Part shown: in pieces, positions 42,650 through 54,671 of the stretch | How positions within the stretch are numbered: the first letter of the stretch is position 1 | Layout of the letters: every line of letters starts with the position of its first letter | Origin: Anthopleura xanthogrammica | Lineage: Eukaryota; Cnidaria; Anthozoa; Actiniaria; Actiniidae | Length of the DNA: 64,000 nucleotides | Assembly: GCA_964019055.1 (NCBI GenBank) | Contig: OZ025207.1 | Coordinates: forward strand, 688,501-752,500 | Direction: 5' to 3' | Made by a program: the position numbers and the translations under genes | Notes under the pieces: generated by a model | Told to the model about the DNA's origin: nothing | Seen by the model: the letters and a program-made list of their open reading frames with translations, nothing else | Database searches by the model: none

Positions 42650-43348
42650 ACAGAGTAATGAAGGGTATTAGATAACCCCATCGAGGGGGCTCAGCAAGGG
42701 AGAAAAAATGGGGGTAAAACAGTGCCCAACCGAAAGAAAATCAGAAATGATCAACGTCTGCAAAAGACTTCATCAAATACAAGTTACATCGAGCATAAAG
42801 CTAGCCAAACTACTGAAGGCAGCAAGTGTCAAAAGACTAAACGGCCGGTACTGGGTAACAAGACTGTTATGGGAAGCCTAGCCACGTTCAGGGTAGGAAT
42901 GGGTGAAATGTCCCCATCTACCACAAGAGAAACAGTTTCGGCATAGGGATGGAAAAGGGGCCTGGGAAAACCATATTGTGGGGCTGAAAAAGAGCTCCTC
43001 TGGTGGGGTGAGGCTACATCGGTTATCAGCAGGTTTTGAATTTGAGAGGGAACCAGTTGGTCTTCGGCGCTACCTAGGAGGCAAGTGATAACGGTAACGA
43101 AACGAGCATCTCCCACGAGAGGTCGACATTGCCGCACCATATCTTCACCATATCTTCTTTTGGTCTTTATGACCAACGGTTCTGGGCACGACTGTCAATT
43201 GCTGTACGGCAGCAAACAGGGCGTGGTTGTCCTCAAAAGCACATGGCCAGTTAGCCAAGCATCTAACCATCTCCAGAGCGTGGTCGACATTGTTGGATGC
43301 TACAGCAGTCTGCAGAGCATTGACTTTGTCTTGTAAAGCCTTAAGGTC
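42650..43348 (-). pseudogene. Diverged Ngaro gag exon 2
   Basis: Starts at a phase-0 acceptor (CCTTAG then GACCTTAAGG). It encodes a coiled-coil start and gag core (DLKALQDKVNALQTAVASNN, HALEMVRCLANWPCAFEDNH) that aligns with the intact gag (LQ...QLVRQLASSPARFRD). A TGA interrupts near 43145. A decayed zinc knuckle (CFSCGRWGHFTHSYP) lies near 42925. Its first exon is probably at 50384-50290, beyond the ISL2EU insertion. Confidence 0.7.
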
Positions 43349-43561
43349 CTAAGGAAGGAAACGTCTAAATATAAGAAAAGGGGTACACTACCAAACAAAC
43401 ATGGCTGCTCAATAGTCCCATTTCACGTTGCCGAACAGTTCTCGAGAAACCGCTGGGACCGAAGTTTGAGGCTCACGTGCCAAACACGAACTCGAGGCTA
43501 TGCCTGTATGTCGAGCGTAGATTTATAAGATTAATGGCGGCTGTGGATAGTTAGTGTTAAA

Positions 43562-45572
43562 ATGAACAAAGATAACTGCTCTGGATTGCCCTTAAATAAT
43601 AGAAAAAGTCGAGGAAAACAGTGTGCTGTATTTGATTGCTATAATTTTGAATATGAGAGCGACAAAACGAAGTCTAAGTTACATTTTTTCAAGTTTCCAA
43701 CGAAGGGACCGAGGAAAGCACGATGGTGCAACTTGATAAAACGACAAGACAGAAGAGATGGCTTCGTTGTTAATAGCAATACTAGGATTTGTGAAGTCCA
43801 TTTTAGGAAAGAAGACATCCAGCAATCGTTAGGAGGAATAAGACGCCGATTAAAGGAAGGTAAATACAAGTAAACACACGATAAGTTGCAAGCTGTCTTG
43901 CTGTCCATCGTCTTGCTTGCTCGTATTTTATAATATTTTTTTATTACAAAATTATGGTTAAAATAAAACTTATTTATTCTTTTTAGGGGCAGAGCCATCC
44001 ATATTTTCATGGACAACAACCTCGAATAAACCGAAACGTAAGTCTCCAAAAATACGAAAATCTGGTCAGCTCTCTAACTCTTATGATTGTAAAATTCCTT
44101 GTGATAATAGTCACTCAAGTAATCAAGACGTGCAACAACCATCAGGAACTTCAAGTAACGTAAGGTCCGTTATTTGTGAAGAATTATTAAATGACTTGTC
44201 TGATGCAGACGACTCTAGCCTGGCTGTTGTGGATACTTGTAATAATGAAAGCATATTGCAACAAACAGGAGAAAATCCAAGTTCCTCCAGCTCAACTATC
44301 TCCACAGAACCTACAGAAGTATCCATTGACTTTTATAGTACTGATGATTCTGACCTTCTATATATAACTGGCGGCAATTCAAAAAGTACTGAAGATAAAT
44401 CAACACAAACTGATTTCACAGACTTGTCTGATGTTAATGCCGGCAAAGAACAAAGTACCATAATTACAAGTGACCACACATATGCCTTTAGCTTTTCTAT
44501 TTACAATTTAGAAGAACAAATGGAAGCAATGAGAGAAAGACTAGAGGTCAAAGAAGAGATGATTGTAAATCTCATAGCTAAAGTTGGTAAACTTGAAAAA
44601 GAAATTAAGGCATATAGAGAACAGACATTCACCCTTGAGAAGTTAAAAGATGACAATGCTGCAATACTGTTCTACACTGGATTTCCAACCTATGATACAC
44701 TTATAGCATTTCACGAGTACCTGGAACCTAAAGTCAGTAAACTACAATATTGGAGGAACAGTAATACCCCCGATTCTCGACTGTACCAGGAAGATGGTAA
44801 GAAGAAGCCTGGTCCAGTAAGAGGTAATAGCACTTTAAATGAACTGTTCATGGTGCTTGTAAGAATCAGGGTTGGTCTTTTTGTACAGGATATATCTGAT
44901 CGTTTTGGTATCTCAAAGGGTCATTTTAGTAAACTATTTTGTACTTGGATTAATTTTCTGTTTTTTGAGTTAAAATTGCTATTCCCATTTCCTTCTCAAA
45001 GTTTGGTGAGAAAAAACATGCCAGATCAGTTTGCTTTGTATCCCACTACACGTGCAATAATAGATTGCAGTGAAATTTTTGTTGAAGTGCCATCATCAAT
45101 GTTAGCTCAATCCCAGACGTGGTCAAATTATAAACACCACAATACCTTTAAAGTTTTAGTTGCCATATCTCCAAATGGGCAGGTTATTTTTGTTTCAAAG
45201 TTGTGGGGTGGGCGAGTATCAGATAAACATATAACTGCCAGCTCTGGTTTTCTTGATCATATTGAGCCTGGTGACAATATAATGGCTGATAGGGGTTTTG
45301 ATATATGTGACCTATTACCTGTAGGAGTTGGCCTGAATATCCCTCCCTTTAAGGGTACAAGAGATCAGTTATCAGCTGAAGAAGTGAGTGAAACAGTTCA
45401 CATCGCTGCTGTCCGAATACATGTCGAAAGAGCCATTGGGCGAATTAAGAATTATCATATACTTGATGGGACCCTACCCCTTAGTCTAGCACACATTGCA
45501 GATCAACTTTTTACTGTGTCTGCATATTTAACAAATTTTTTAGCTCCCCTGCTTGCAAAGGCATTGAAATAG
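43562..45572 (+). CDS. ISL2EU transposase (THAP domain plus DDE), two exons
   Basis: Exon 1 (43562 to about 43858) encodes a THAP zinc finger: GKQCAVFDCYNF, LHFFKFP, ARWCNLIKRQDR, CEVHF (C2CH). A donor (GAAG then GTAAAT) and an acceptor (TTCTTTTTAG at about 43985) join it to exon 2. Exon 2 has an acidic region, a coiled coil (EQMEAMRERLEVKEEMIVN), a helix-turn-helix (ISDRFGISKGHFSKLF) and a DDE_4-type nuclease: ATRAIIDCSEIF or similar (first Asp), IMADRGFDI (second Asp) and AVRIHVERAIGRIKN (Glu). All catalytic residues are present with no stop. It should cut the element's inverted repeats. Confidence 0.9.
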
Positions 45573-45601
45573 AAATCAAAAATAAGGGAAATAAGTTCAT
45601 G

Positions 45602-47162
45602 TTGTCCATGTCGATTCTCCCTCATGCGCACATTTGCTACAGAAAACAAAACAAAAAACTGGAGAGTTTTTTACATGTAAAAATATCAATGTTACATGTC
45701 ACATTTTGTTTCTCGTAAGACCGTGAAAAGACTTGGTGTACTTCCGGTTGCATCGATCAAAATTTATAAATCAATAACAGTTTGTAAGAATGTAATGAAT
45801 CCTTCTCTCGTGAGCTAATATCTCGAAAATAAAAATAAAATGTGAAGCTGCAAACTATTAAATGGCAAAAAACTTTGCGTGACCGCACTGTGGTTAAACA
45901 CAATCAAACATTCCAGGGTGTTCACGGTTTTCTTAGTTTGACTGTAATCCACTCATGTAAAAAAATCTTTTGGGACGTAACCTGAGGCATTCATATGAAA
46001 ATGTCAAGTCTTTCATCTTCTCTTTAAAATGTGCAATCTGCTTGCTTAAACTGTCATTTTTTTTCAGTGAGGTCCTTCACTTGCTGAGACAGTCTGTTTG
46101 CCTCTTCGGTTTTTTTCTCGAGCTTTTCTTTGAGTTCTTGTAATTCTTTTTGCAATATATCAAATTTAGATTCATCTGAATTAAAGTCAAGTGAACGGGA
46201 TGAACGTATAAGTTTCCTTCTCTTGGTGTTTATTTGGTTATTCGTACTCAGAGAACGTTTTGCAGCAGCAATTTTACTATCTGGTGTCACTTTCTTTGTT
46301 GTTTGTTTATTCACGTAGTCCGGGTGACAAACTCTATCTGGAAGATCATCTAAATTGTCTCTAAATCCTTTTGACCAGTGTACTGAACATATAAAATCGC
46401 GTTTGAAGTTAACTGCTTTGTTCATTAATACTTTATTATAAGCATGTTGTTTGTCTTTGTATTGAGCAAAGTAACTTAAACGATAGTACTGTAATCCCTC
46501 GAGTTTAGTTCGCTATGAGTTTGTACATAGAGCTGCAGCACAGTTCCAATGTTTACGACCTTCTTTAGTCTCTTTCCCTTGCACATTTGTGTATTTAATT
46601 GAAGGTGGATCCTCCAGGTTTTTTCGTACGCCATCGGGCCAATGTTGTGTACAAATCACTTGCCTCTTAAAGTTGACTTCGTTTATGGTTTTCCCAAGGA
46701 CAAACAAATAAGTATCAACGACAGGTTTACCAGCTGAAGCAACTTTAGTTCAGGTGTAATATTCTCCTTACGTTTCCAGGACGCTTTACAATATCGACTG
46801 GCACAACTCCAATGCCAAGAACCCTTATGGCAGCCATGATCGGCCACCATTTTGAATCCGAAATAGTAAAAGTGCAAAGTCCGCAAAAATCCAGTAGTGC
46901 CAGTCTCCCGTGTGCCATGAAGTTAGGCAATTGTGGAGAGCTCTTCACTCCTCGACGTCCATACGCGAATGAGAAATTTTTTTGTTTTGGCCCGTGATGC
47001 TTTGTGTGCTGTGTCCAACCCCCCTGAAGTGGGAGGACCCTAAAAAGGGAAGAAAACTGTGTTTACAGAATGTGGACGCTAACACACCGCTTTCCAAGCA
47101 AACCAAAATGTGGATAGTGAACATGTGTCATATGGCCTCGACCGAAGAACCAAATAACTAAA
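45602..47162. repeat. Duplicated segment, copy 2, inside ISL2EU
   Basis: Counterpart of 40496-41932, about 1.56 kb, lying between the two convergent ISL2EU genes. It includes the extra 125 bp absent from copy 1 and ends in the same partial Ngaro leader. Confidence 0.95.
46054..46890 (-). pseudogene. Tandem THAP-like gene, copy 2 (fuller)
   Basis: Domain 1 (SWHWSCASRYCKASWKRKEN, then in another frame TINEVNFKRQVICTQHWPDG and VRKNLEDPPS) is followed by domain 2 (KHWNCAAALCTNS, then YYRLSYFAQYKDKQ, VNFKRDFICSVHWSKGFRDN, LPDRVCHPDYV). A basic patch and a coiled coil end the protein. One in-frame TAG (46513-46515) and one frameshift in domain 1 remain. The repeated NFKR-x-x-I-C-x-x-H-W block shows an internal duplication. 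It is probably a DNA-binding partner of a transposase. Confidence 0.65.
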
Positions 47163-47612
47163 TTGTAAATCATAATAAATATTGATTAGAGTGCCTGTAC
47201 TAAACCCGTGAAACAAATAAGTACTTTAAGCATTAAATAGTGATAATGAAACAATAGAAAACAAAGGATTTTGTATGGAATAGTAATATTGTTCACAGGT
47301 TTAGTGTGTGCACTCTACTGCTAGGATAATTTTGATTAATTTAAATATTGATGCAATAAATTTTAATATAGATATATAAGTTTACATTGGGACATGAAAC
47401 TTGAACTAGAATAAAATATCAACATTTGCTACTAATTCTTTGTATTGTAAAGATATATAAACATTGTAATATAAAACTTGAATTACAATAAAATATGAAC
47501 TCCCTACTACTTATTTGTATTGTATAAAATTATTATTTCAAAAGTGCCCATGTTTATGAACAACCAGAGTTATACTTATATTTTACTATATAAAATTTAT
47601 CAATTTATTTAC
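47163..47612. other. ISL2EU intergenic spacer
   Basis: Very AT-rich, with AATAAA signals on both strands. It serves as 3' space for the minus-strand YqaJ gene. Confidence 0.5.
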
Positions 47613-49666
47613 TCATAGCTGTCTTGCAGGCTTTACTAATTTTGATGCTTGCTTAAAGCTCTTCCAACCATTCTGTTCGTAAAGGTTGATACCACGCTCA
47701 ATTCTCCTTGTCAATACCTCAGGAAGAAAAGCATTCCTATAAAAATAATCTAACCTTGGTAGCACTTCCTGATACCACCACTTTTCATTAAAGTAAACCC
47801 TTTCAATAAATATTGCTTCCCCCCCAAACCAAACTGCAAAGTCCACCCACTCAATGTTGCAGACAAACATTTGTCCCTGTACCTGGTAATAATATTTATG
47901 TTTCAACTTAAGCTTTGTTATGCCTTCCCCATCAACACCTAAACAAAAAGTGTCATCCTGACAAGCTCCCACGACTGTCATCCCCCTCTTTGAAAAAGGG
48001 CACTTGACTTCAAGACCTCCAATTTTTTTCCCTTTAGCCATGGGGTCAAACACTTTACTATCTAAGCTTGCTCCAAAACCTGGATGTTTTATCGAAATTA
48101 TTGTTCCAACTTCAAAAACCTTCAGGTCTGCATTGCCTTCCTTTGCCTTTGTTGCTACATAACATGAAATTGCATCTTTCTCATGTTGGATTCCATATTC
48201 TAAGGCAGGTGTTGGTTTTTGTTGACTTTTTATGTACATTATTGCCTTTAGAAGCTTGTCTGGTTCTTTTTGCCTTCTAGCAGCTGCATGAAAATTGGAA
48301 GCTGTCAACTTGGTACGTTTAAGTTCTTTCCAATTTTCATTGCTGCTTTGTCCTCGTGTGATTCGTTCAATAGTATCAATTTCAGCATCTGTTATATGTT
48401 CTTGATAAGAAGAAATCATTGACTTGAAGGCAGCAGTTGATATGTCAAAGGTTTTTTCTTCTATTGCAAAGTCTGGTGCACTTTCTGGAACCATTTCAAA
48501 CATGCTCTCAATTTCAACTCCTTCACAGTCTGCATTTGGGGATATATCATGAAACAGAAAATAGCAACTTGCACTCAAATGTGAACTTAATTTCGAAGAC
48601 AGTTTAGTGAGTGCCTCAGAATTGACTTCACGCTGCGAAGGGGCTCTAGGATCATATAGACTTGATTTGGGTACATTGCTTGCTTCTTTACCAAACCGAA
48701 ATTTTCTTATATTTATATCATCCACTGGCTTTGGATCAATTTTAATGTTCCTTGGAACGTTCCAACGGCAAAGCCTTGAAGTGCAAGACAATGGCTCTGT
48801 ATGTTCTCTTAAACCTTGATTGCAGAAATTTTCCACAGCAAACAGAACTCCACCAACGTGGTTGCAATGTCCCAATCCATTAATTCCTCTCCTAGTAATA
48901 AACAAATAATAGAACATATTCAGATATTTGTTTTGCTATAGTTACTATTTATAAATAAAATTTTGGAAGTTTAAAAACTTCCAACCACATTTACACAAGG
49001 AAAATATATTATAATATCTTATTTGTATAAAGTCATGAAATTATAAATTTCATCTACATATATGAGAACACTTACCCTGCTGGACATTGACAAACAGCTT
49101 TTAAAACATCACCAAGATGAGTGAATGATAATAAGACGTTGTACTGGATCTGTTTCATTGAGGCTAAAACCTCACCCTTTACATAAATCGGACCATTCGA
49201 AGAGTCACTGACACACAACTTCTTAATGTGTCCCTCTTTGAAAAATTGAAAAGCCTTCAACTTTTTGTATCCAGATGTGCGTATCGATGCATGGTTATAC
49301 TTCTGTGTCTTCGACACAAGGTAATCATAGAGCTGGATAAAGTTGAAAGGTGGTAGTTTCCTCAAATCTAAACTCCACGAACACGACGTAGTCTCAGCTT
49401 CTAAACGTTTGTAGGTTAAATCTTCATGAACATTTTTCGTGGAGGACGTTGAAGAAAGCACAACTTCAGGCAAGGAACCATCTTGAATGTTCGACGAAGA
49501 GCTTGTGCATGGCCTCTCAAGCAGTACACGACAACGAAGAAAAAGGTCTGCCTTTTTGCCAGTGGTAGGTTGGCCTGCATCGCTCAATAACTTTTTTAAC
49601 CCTTGAACTTTGAGTTTCTCGAGAGCTTTAATGCTAATCGGCTGATTTTCGTCGCCCGAATCCATC
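47613..49666 (-). CDS. ISL2EU accessory protein: SAP, SWIM and YqaJ nuclease, two exons
   Basis: Exon 1 starts at the ATG near 49666 (MDSGDENQPISIKALEKLKV; an upstream in-frame ATG at 49800 exists). It holds a SAP DNA-binding motif (LEKLKVQGLKKLLSDAGQPT, GKKADL) and the first half of a SWIM zinc finger (VCQCPAG). The donor (CAGG then GTAAGT near 49073) and acceptor (TTACTAG near 48892) join it in frame to RGINGLGHCNHV, completing CxC...CxH. Exon 2 then has a YqaJ-type PD-(D/E)xK nuclease: GIQHEKDAI, GASLDSKVF, GGLEVKCPF (catalytic E-x-K), YYYQVQGQMFV. It is intact and probably an exonuclease used in element mobility. Confidence 0.88.
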
Positions 49667-50289
49667 GCAATAAGACATATTAAGAGTATATAAAGCATCA
49701 ACATGAAAGAAACACGTGTGGTTCTCGATGTAAACACAGTGTACCATACAGGCATAGCCTCGTTGCTATGTTTGTCTCGTTCTGATGCCTGCGCCCGCAT
49801 GACGTTTGTTCAGCGATCTCGAGAACGTGAAACTGGACTATTATGAATACGAAAAACTGAAGCACTACAACTATCACAGGTCAAATATTGTCAAAACCAA
49901 ACGCTTGTGCTCGGATGGTTACAAAACGGCCAAGCGAAGATGTAACAAAAGTATTCAAAATAAAACTTGATACGGATTACAGGTAACACCATACAAGGCC
50001 CAGGGGGGATATAAAGATACTAAGTTATAGTTGTTGGGCTATGCCACACCAAAACACTACCGAATTTCCATATATTTGCACTGAGAGAATTAGAGCAAAA
50101 CTTATGCTGAACCATGCCAGACTCGGCTCTCTGGCCATATCTCCATCATTCTCAAGAGAAAAATTTTGAGCGAGACTAATTGCTGAACCATGCAAATTTA
50201 AACTTTATAAACTGAAGTCCAAGACAACTGGGCTCCCGGCTCTCTGGCCCCAAATCTAGGTATGGAAAGTTGAAAATATTGAGCGAAAT

Positions 50290-50384
50290 TAGCCTGGAGC
50301 TTGGGAAGCATCCTGTTGAGGCGGTTGAGCTTGTAGGGCAGCGTCAATAGCTGCTTGATCGGCTTGAACAGGTATTTGAGCCAT
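50290..50384 (-). CDS. Probable 5' exon of the split Ngaro copy
   Basis: From ATG at 50384: MAQIPVQADQAAIDAALQAQ then PPQQDASQAPG, the same proline/glutamine-rich style as the other Ngaro first exons (ending AQPPE). Upstream TCTCTGGCCCC-like motifs also recall the intact element's intron. A canonical GT donor is missing (the site reads CAG then GCTAAT). With 43348-42650 it would form one gag gene split by ISL2EU. Confidence 0.4.
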
Positions 50385-51167
50385 TGTCAAATATGGGGGC
50401 AGTGATGAAACGTCAGTGAATAACCAGTTTTTCTTTTTCTTCATGTTGAACGGAACTGAGCTCAAAAGTGACTTCAACGGGGCAGAGAAGAAAGGGTAGT
50501 GGTAGTGAATAATGAATTCCATGAGACTCTATGATCCATATCAAGCTCAAACTTTTGATAAATGTTTCCTTTAAGGCTTTGTATGCTTCAATTCTTTAGT
50601 GAGAATAGCAACTAAATGATTTGCTTGAGTGACATGCAGCTGCAGCAATCTGTGTGACATGACTGTTTCTTCCTAATAAGAAAATAATATCTTTCCAAAG
50701 TCACTTCATTGACTGCAAAACAATGGTTGCAAGTGGAGTTTGTGCAGGTTTTCATTATTACAATTTTTTCTCAATTAACCTTGACTTGGAACTATTGTTT
50801 CTTTAGTGGTTACTCGAGCAAATTCAGGGAAGGTCTATTAAACCAACAGATCCAGCCATAACTAGCCCACCTAAAAATAATAGTCTGCTCCCCCGGGATT
50901 GCATGGTAGAAATACAAAGTGCATTTTAGAAGATCCAGAGCTATCACAAAATGGCTTTGCAAAATGGACATCATAATATCATCAATTTGAATGCCATAAT
51001 ACACAAACTTATAGTTAAAGACCCAGGCAATAAATAAATATTGTATTGCACAACTAGAACCCAGATTTTCTTCATTTGTGTGGTTTTCCAGATAATCAAC
51101 ATAATTTCAGTAGTCTGTTTATATGTATTAATTGAATCATCATATTCATGATTATATTTGTGGTTTC

Positions 51168-51185
51168 CCCCCCCCCCCCCCCCTT
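51168..51185. repeat. Poly-C tract
   Basis: A run of about 16-18 C in AT-rich DNA. Confidence 0.95.
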
Positions 51186-52101
51186 TTCTTTATTATCTTT
51201 ACATCATTTGTACTGCTTTATAAAAAAATTTTGGATTAGCCCATGAAGATACTTACGTACTGGGAGATGAATAATAATTACAACCAATCTAAATAAGAAT
51301 TAGGATGAAATTCCAGAAGTTAGCAGTCATGATCCTCAATACTACAAATCAGCAGAGTGGGATAACTAAGCTTGTATTGAAACAATTCTGGATACCATGA
51401 GTAGTATGGGTGGTCTATATATACTGTTAATAATCCCTCACCAATGCTACAATAGGTTTGTGACAGGAGGCCTATGTCGGAGTCCTGACAAAGCTAGTAT
51501 GTGAGCCAAGTTTGTTTGATGTGTTGCTCTCTCCTATTTGCTATGAGGTTTTTTTCCTGGTTCTCCAGTTTTCCTCCCTCTGTAAAAATCAACGAGAGTC
51601 GAGAGTTGTGTGTATAATATTCAGATGTAGTAATAAGGAGTGTTTTAATTTTAGAAAATCAATACTTTTATTAAACACTTCATTTAAATTATAGCTTATA
51701 TATATATATTTATAGAATGATATCAACAAAATTAAAAAGTTTTTAAAGGTTAAATAAATTCTTCAGAAATTATGAGAATAATTAGAAAACTCTGGGGGGG
51801 AAAAACAGAATGATGCTAGTCAGCTGTCAGTTCAGCTAACTGAACAGATACAAAAATCTTTATAATTTTGATTGAACAAATTTCTGTAGTTTTGATTCAA
51901 AAAATTAAGTTTATAGTGCAATGAAACTTTCCAAAAATACATAATATTATTTCCACTTTTTCTGATGGTGGTGCTTTTTAAAATTAATTTTTATTTCTTA
52001 AAGCCAATGGCAGTCATCTTTGGGTTCTGTATATTACTATCCTTGCTAAATCTTTATAGTCAACAGTAATTAACAAATTCCATATTGACCCATATTCCAG
52101 G

Positions 52102-52330
52102 CCAAAAGCTCTCACCAGTGTGGCAAGTAATAATGCCATTTGCATATTAAGGAGCAACAACACACATGACCAATTCACCAGTGCACTGCCAACTTATTTC
52201 TCTGTATCAGAAGCAGTTGCACATCTCTCATCTGTGATAAAAAACATCATTGTGGGGGATTCATTTAATGTGGACTTTGCAAATGAAACCCCAGCTGTTC
52301 CACTATCATCAGTTGCATTCTTTTTACAAA
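52102..52330 (+). CDS. Exon-like ORF, unrecognised
   Basis: After an acceptor-like CATATTCCAG the plus-strand frame encodes AICILRSNNTHDQFTSALPT, SVSEAVAHLSSVIKNIIVGD and SFNVDFANETP. The sequence is protein-like, but I find no motif and the 3' boundary is unclear. Confidence 0.3.
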
Positions 52331-53099
52331 TTTGTTTATACTTTTATACAGTATGTTGTGTGTTGTCGGGAAAGGAAATGAAATTCTTCTGATGGACAGT
52401 CAGCTGGATGGACAAGATGATATACAATCACTTTATTCTAATTGACAGTTCAAAGTTTATCGAATTTTTACCAAAATAAGCTTATACAAGTTTAGTGTTC
52501 TCTTTTTTAATTGTCAAACAAAAATGGAAAATCAAACGATCTATTTATAATTTCAAAGTAATATAGACTAACTTACCTTTTTTAACTCACTTTCTTCTTG
52601 TTCCATTTAGCTAGTGACCGGATGTGTTAGGTAGAATATTAACTGGAATTAATTACAACTGTATCTATCTAGACTCAATAAAAAGGTATTATATGTTTCA
52701 CATTTATAGTAATAAATATGTATTACTTACTTCTACTAGATAACCATATCCTGTGTTTTTCTGACAGATTGATGCACTGACTCTGTAGTCTAGGCTTTCT
52801 GAACCAGGAAAGTGATGTCTGTCTTTTTGGGGGCTTTAGTACTGACAATACCATTAAAGTTTTCATTGGCTTGTGTTGAATTCAGGTGAGCTAACTTGTT
52901 TGCTTGAGCTTGGTATTTAGTGAAAATATCTCTTATACTCTTCTGAAGCTCATAACCCCCTCAGGGGTTTTCCATAGGGCAGTGAAGGAAACTTGTTGTT
53001 TCTGTTGTCTTTGTGCGTGTGGAGAGAAAATATCTTATTTTTCTTTGGCATCAATAAACAACCAAAAATGGTCGCCATCTTGGAAATTTGATCTTACGG

Positions 53100-54245
53100 T
53101 GCATTCTGGGACAGGCTTCACTCCTCCTCTGATCTATAGTTGGAGTGAGGCTACTTATGTCTCCTGTTAGAATGTAGTCTACCACAGGCTTTGTGAAGCA
53201 CTTTGGCCCTGGGAATCCTTGTTACAACCCTATAGCTGTTGGTGTACCATAAAAATGAAATTCCTTCACATTTAGGGCTGAGATGTTGTGTTGAAAGGTT
53301 CCTTCACACAATAATCTTGACTTGGCAGCAAAGTTTACCAAAGAGAAAAACACTCTCTCAAAGGTCCACCATGGTCAACAGCAGGCTCGCCAATAAACTG
53401 CACTTTCAGTGGTTTGGTCAAATCATCTGTCTTCATCTGCTTCCTTTTAAAAAGTGCATCATCCCAGACAGCGTTTCTCCTGATCTTCAAGCGCATAAAT
53501 TCACTACTGTGCAGTTCTTCCTTTCTCTTTTCAGTTAATAGGCCTTGAAGTGTGTGGTCTGATGAAAATGTGCTAGCTGTTTTATCTGGAATATGCATGT
53601 CATCAAAGTTATCATCATGATAAATGGTGGTATGATCATCAAAGATATCCGCATTCTCAAGCAAAGATGCATAGGCATCATTCAGAGACAGCTCAGTCTG
53701 ATTTATTAGAAGGTTGGCAGCGTCTTCATAAGTAATGGTTGACTCAATAGCTTCCTTTATCTATGCTTCGTCTCTTTTCGGAAACATATCTTTCAGTCTC
53801 CTGATGTTGTTTTCAATCATGGAAGGCTTGCTACTGGCTCCAGAGGAAACAATGGTAAGGGTACCTCGTTGCTGGGGCTCTTTTGTAGTGGGTGATGATG
53901 ATCCCTGAGTATTCGAGTACCTTGTGAGCCAGTAGAGGAGGATGTAGACTTTGAAGCAGATGTACTCTTAGGATTATCTTCAGGATCAGAATTACCAAAC
54001 TCCGTGTCATCACTATGTCCATCTAGCAATCCTCTCTCAATCAAGTACAGAGAAATGCGGCTGTAAGGCTTCCCAATATCCTCCTTGTACTCAACGAGCT
54101 GTAAGTGTAAGCACTTCTTTGCCATCATGGTAAAGGAGTGCATAATTTTCGTAGGGCTGGAAATTCCTATCATATGCAGCATGTTTCTCAATTCCTTTCT
54201 TAAGAAGCTCTTGCTTACGGATGTCCGTTGGCGCAAGAACTATCA
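53100..54245 (-). pseudogene. G2E3-type HECT ubiquitin ligase-like gene, decayed
   Basis: Upstream part (54245-54070): IRKQELLKKGIEKHAAYDRN, YENYALLYHDGKEVLTL then, after a frameshift, LVEYKEDIGKPYSRISLYLI, a block typical of the HECT/G2E3-like families expanded in aquatic animals. A serine-rich linker follows. The HECT N-lobe begins at 53500 (RLKIRRNAVWDDALFK, LKVQFIGEPAVDHGGPLREC). It continues in other frames with QGFPGPKCFTKPVVDYI at about 53240-53150. The C-lobe catalytic cysteine region is not found. At least two frameshifts and truncation make it a pseudogene or broken exon set. Confidence 0.7.
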
Positions 54246-54671
54246 TAGCTTTTCCTTTAACAGGCTTCAGTTCTTACAACACAATTGTTAAAAAATACTT
54301 CTCATTCTCTAATGGTTAATTTTCAGTCAACTTCCTTGTCCACTTCAGATCTAGCCTAGTCTTCCAGTAATTGCCTATAATTAAACAAACAACGAAATAT
54401 TGTGTGACATTTAGCATCTGATTTTGACTGTGTTATTAGGTAAAAAAAGTCTCGTTAGTAAACAATATACAAGCATGGCAATGATCTCAATTTTTACCTG
54501 AGAGATATTGTGTTGAAATAAATTGGGCAGACATTGTGTTACTACAGGACGTGTCGCATGTGGATGTTTAAATTTTCGACTCCTTCCCTCAATGGTAAAT
54601 ACTCAACTCCGATGGATCTAAGATGTTTTCAAGATGTCCATTCTTCACGTAATCGTTGATTCTATTTTTAA

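Larger units (their letters stand above)
43411..49842. mobile_element. ISL2EU-type DNA transposon with both genes
   Basis: Terminal inverted repeats AATAGTCCCATTTCACGTT (43411-43429) and, reversed, AATAGTCCAGTTTCACGTT (49824-49842) agree at 17 of 19 positions; both are followed within about 15 bp by TCTCGAG. Inside are a plus-strand THAP-DDE transposase gene and a minus-strand SAP-SWIM-YqaJ gene, the pair that defines ISL2EU elements. Both genes look open apart from introns. A duplicated 1.56-kb segment lies between them. The target duplication is not obvious. Confidence 0.8.

Noticed and set aside
50810..51004. Minus-strand 64-residue frame
   Set aside because: No motif, no splice sites and AT-rich composition; likely chance.
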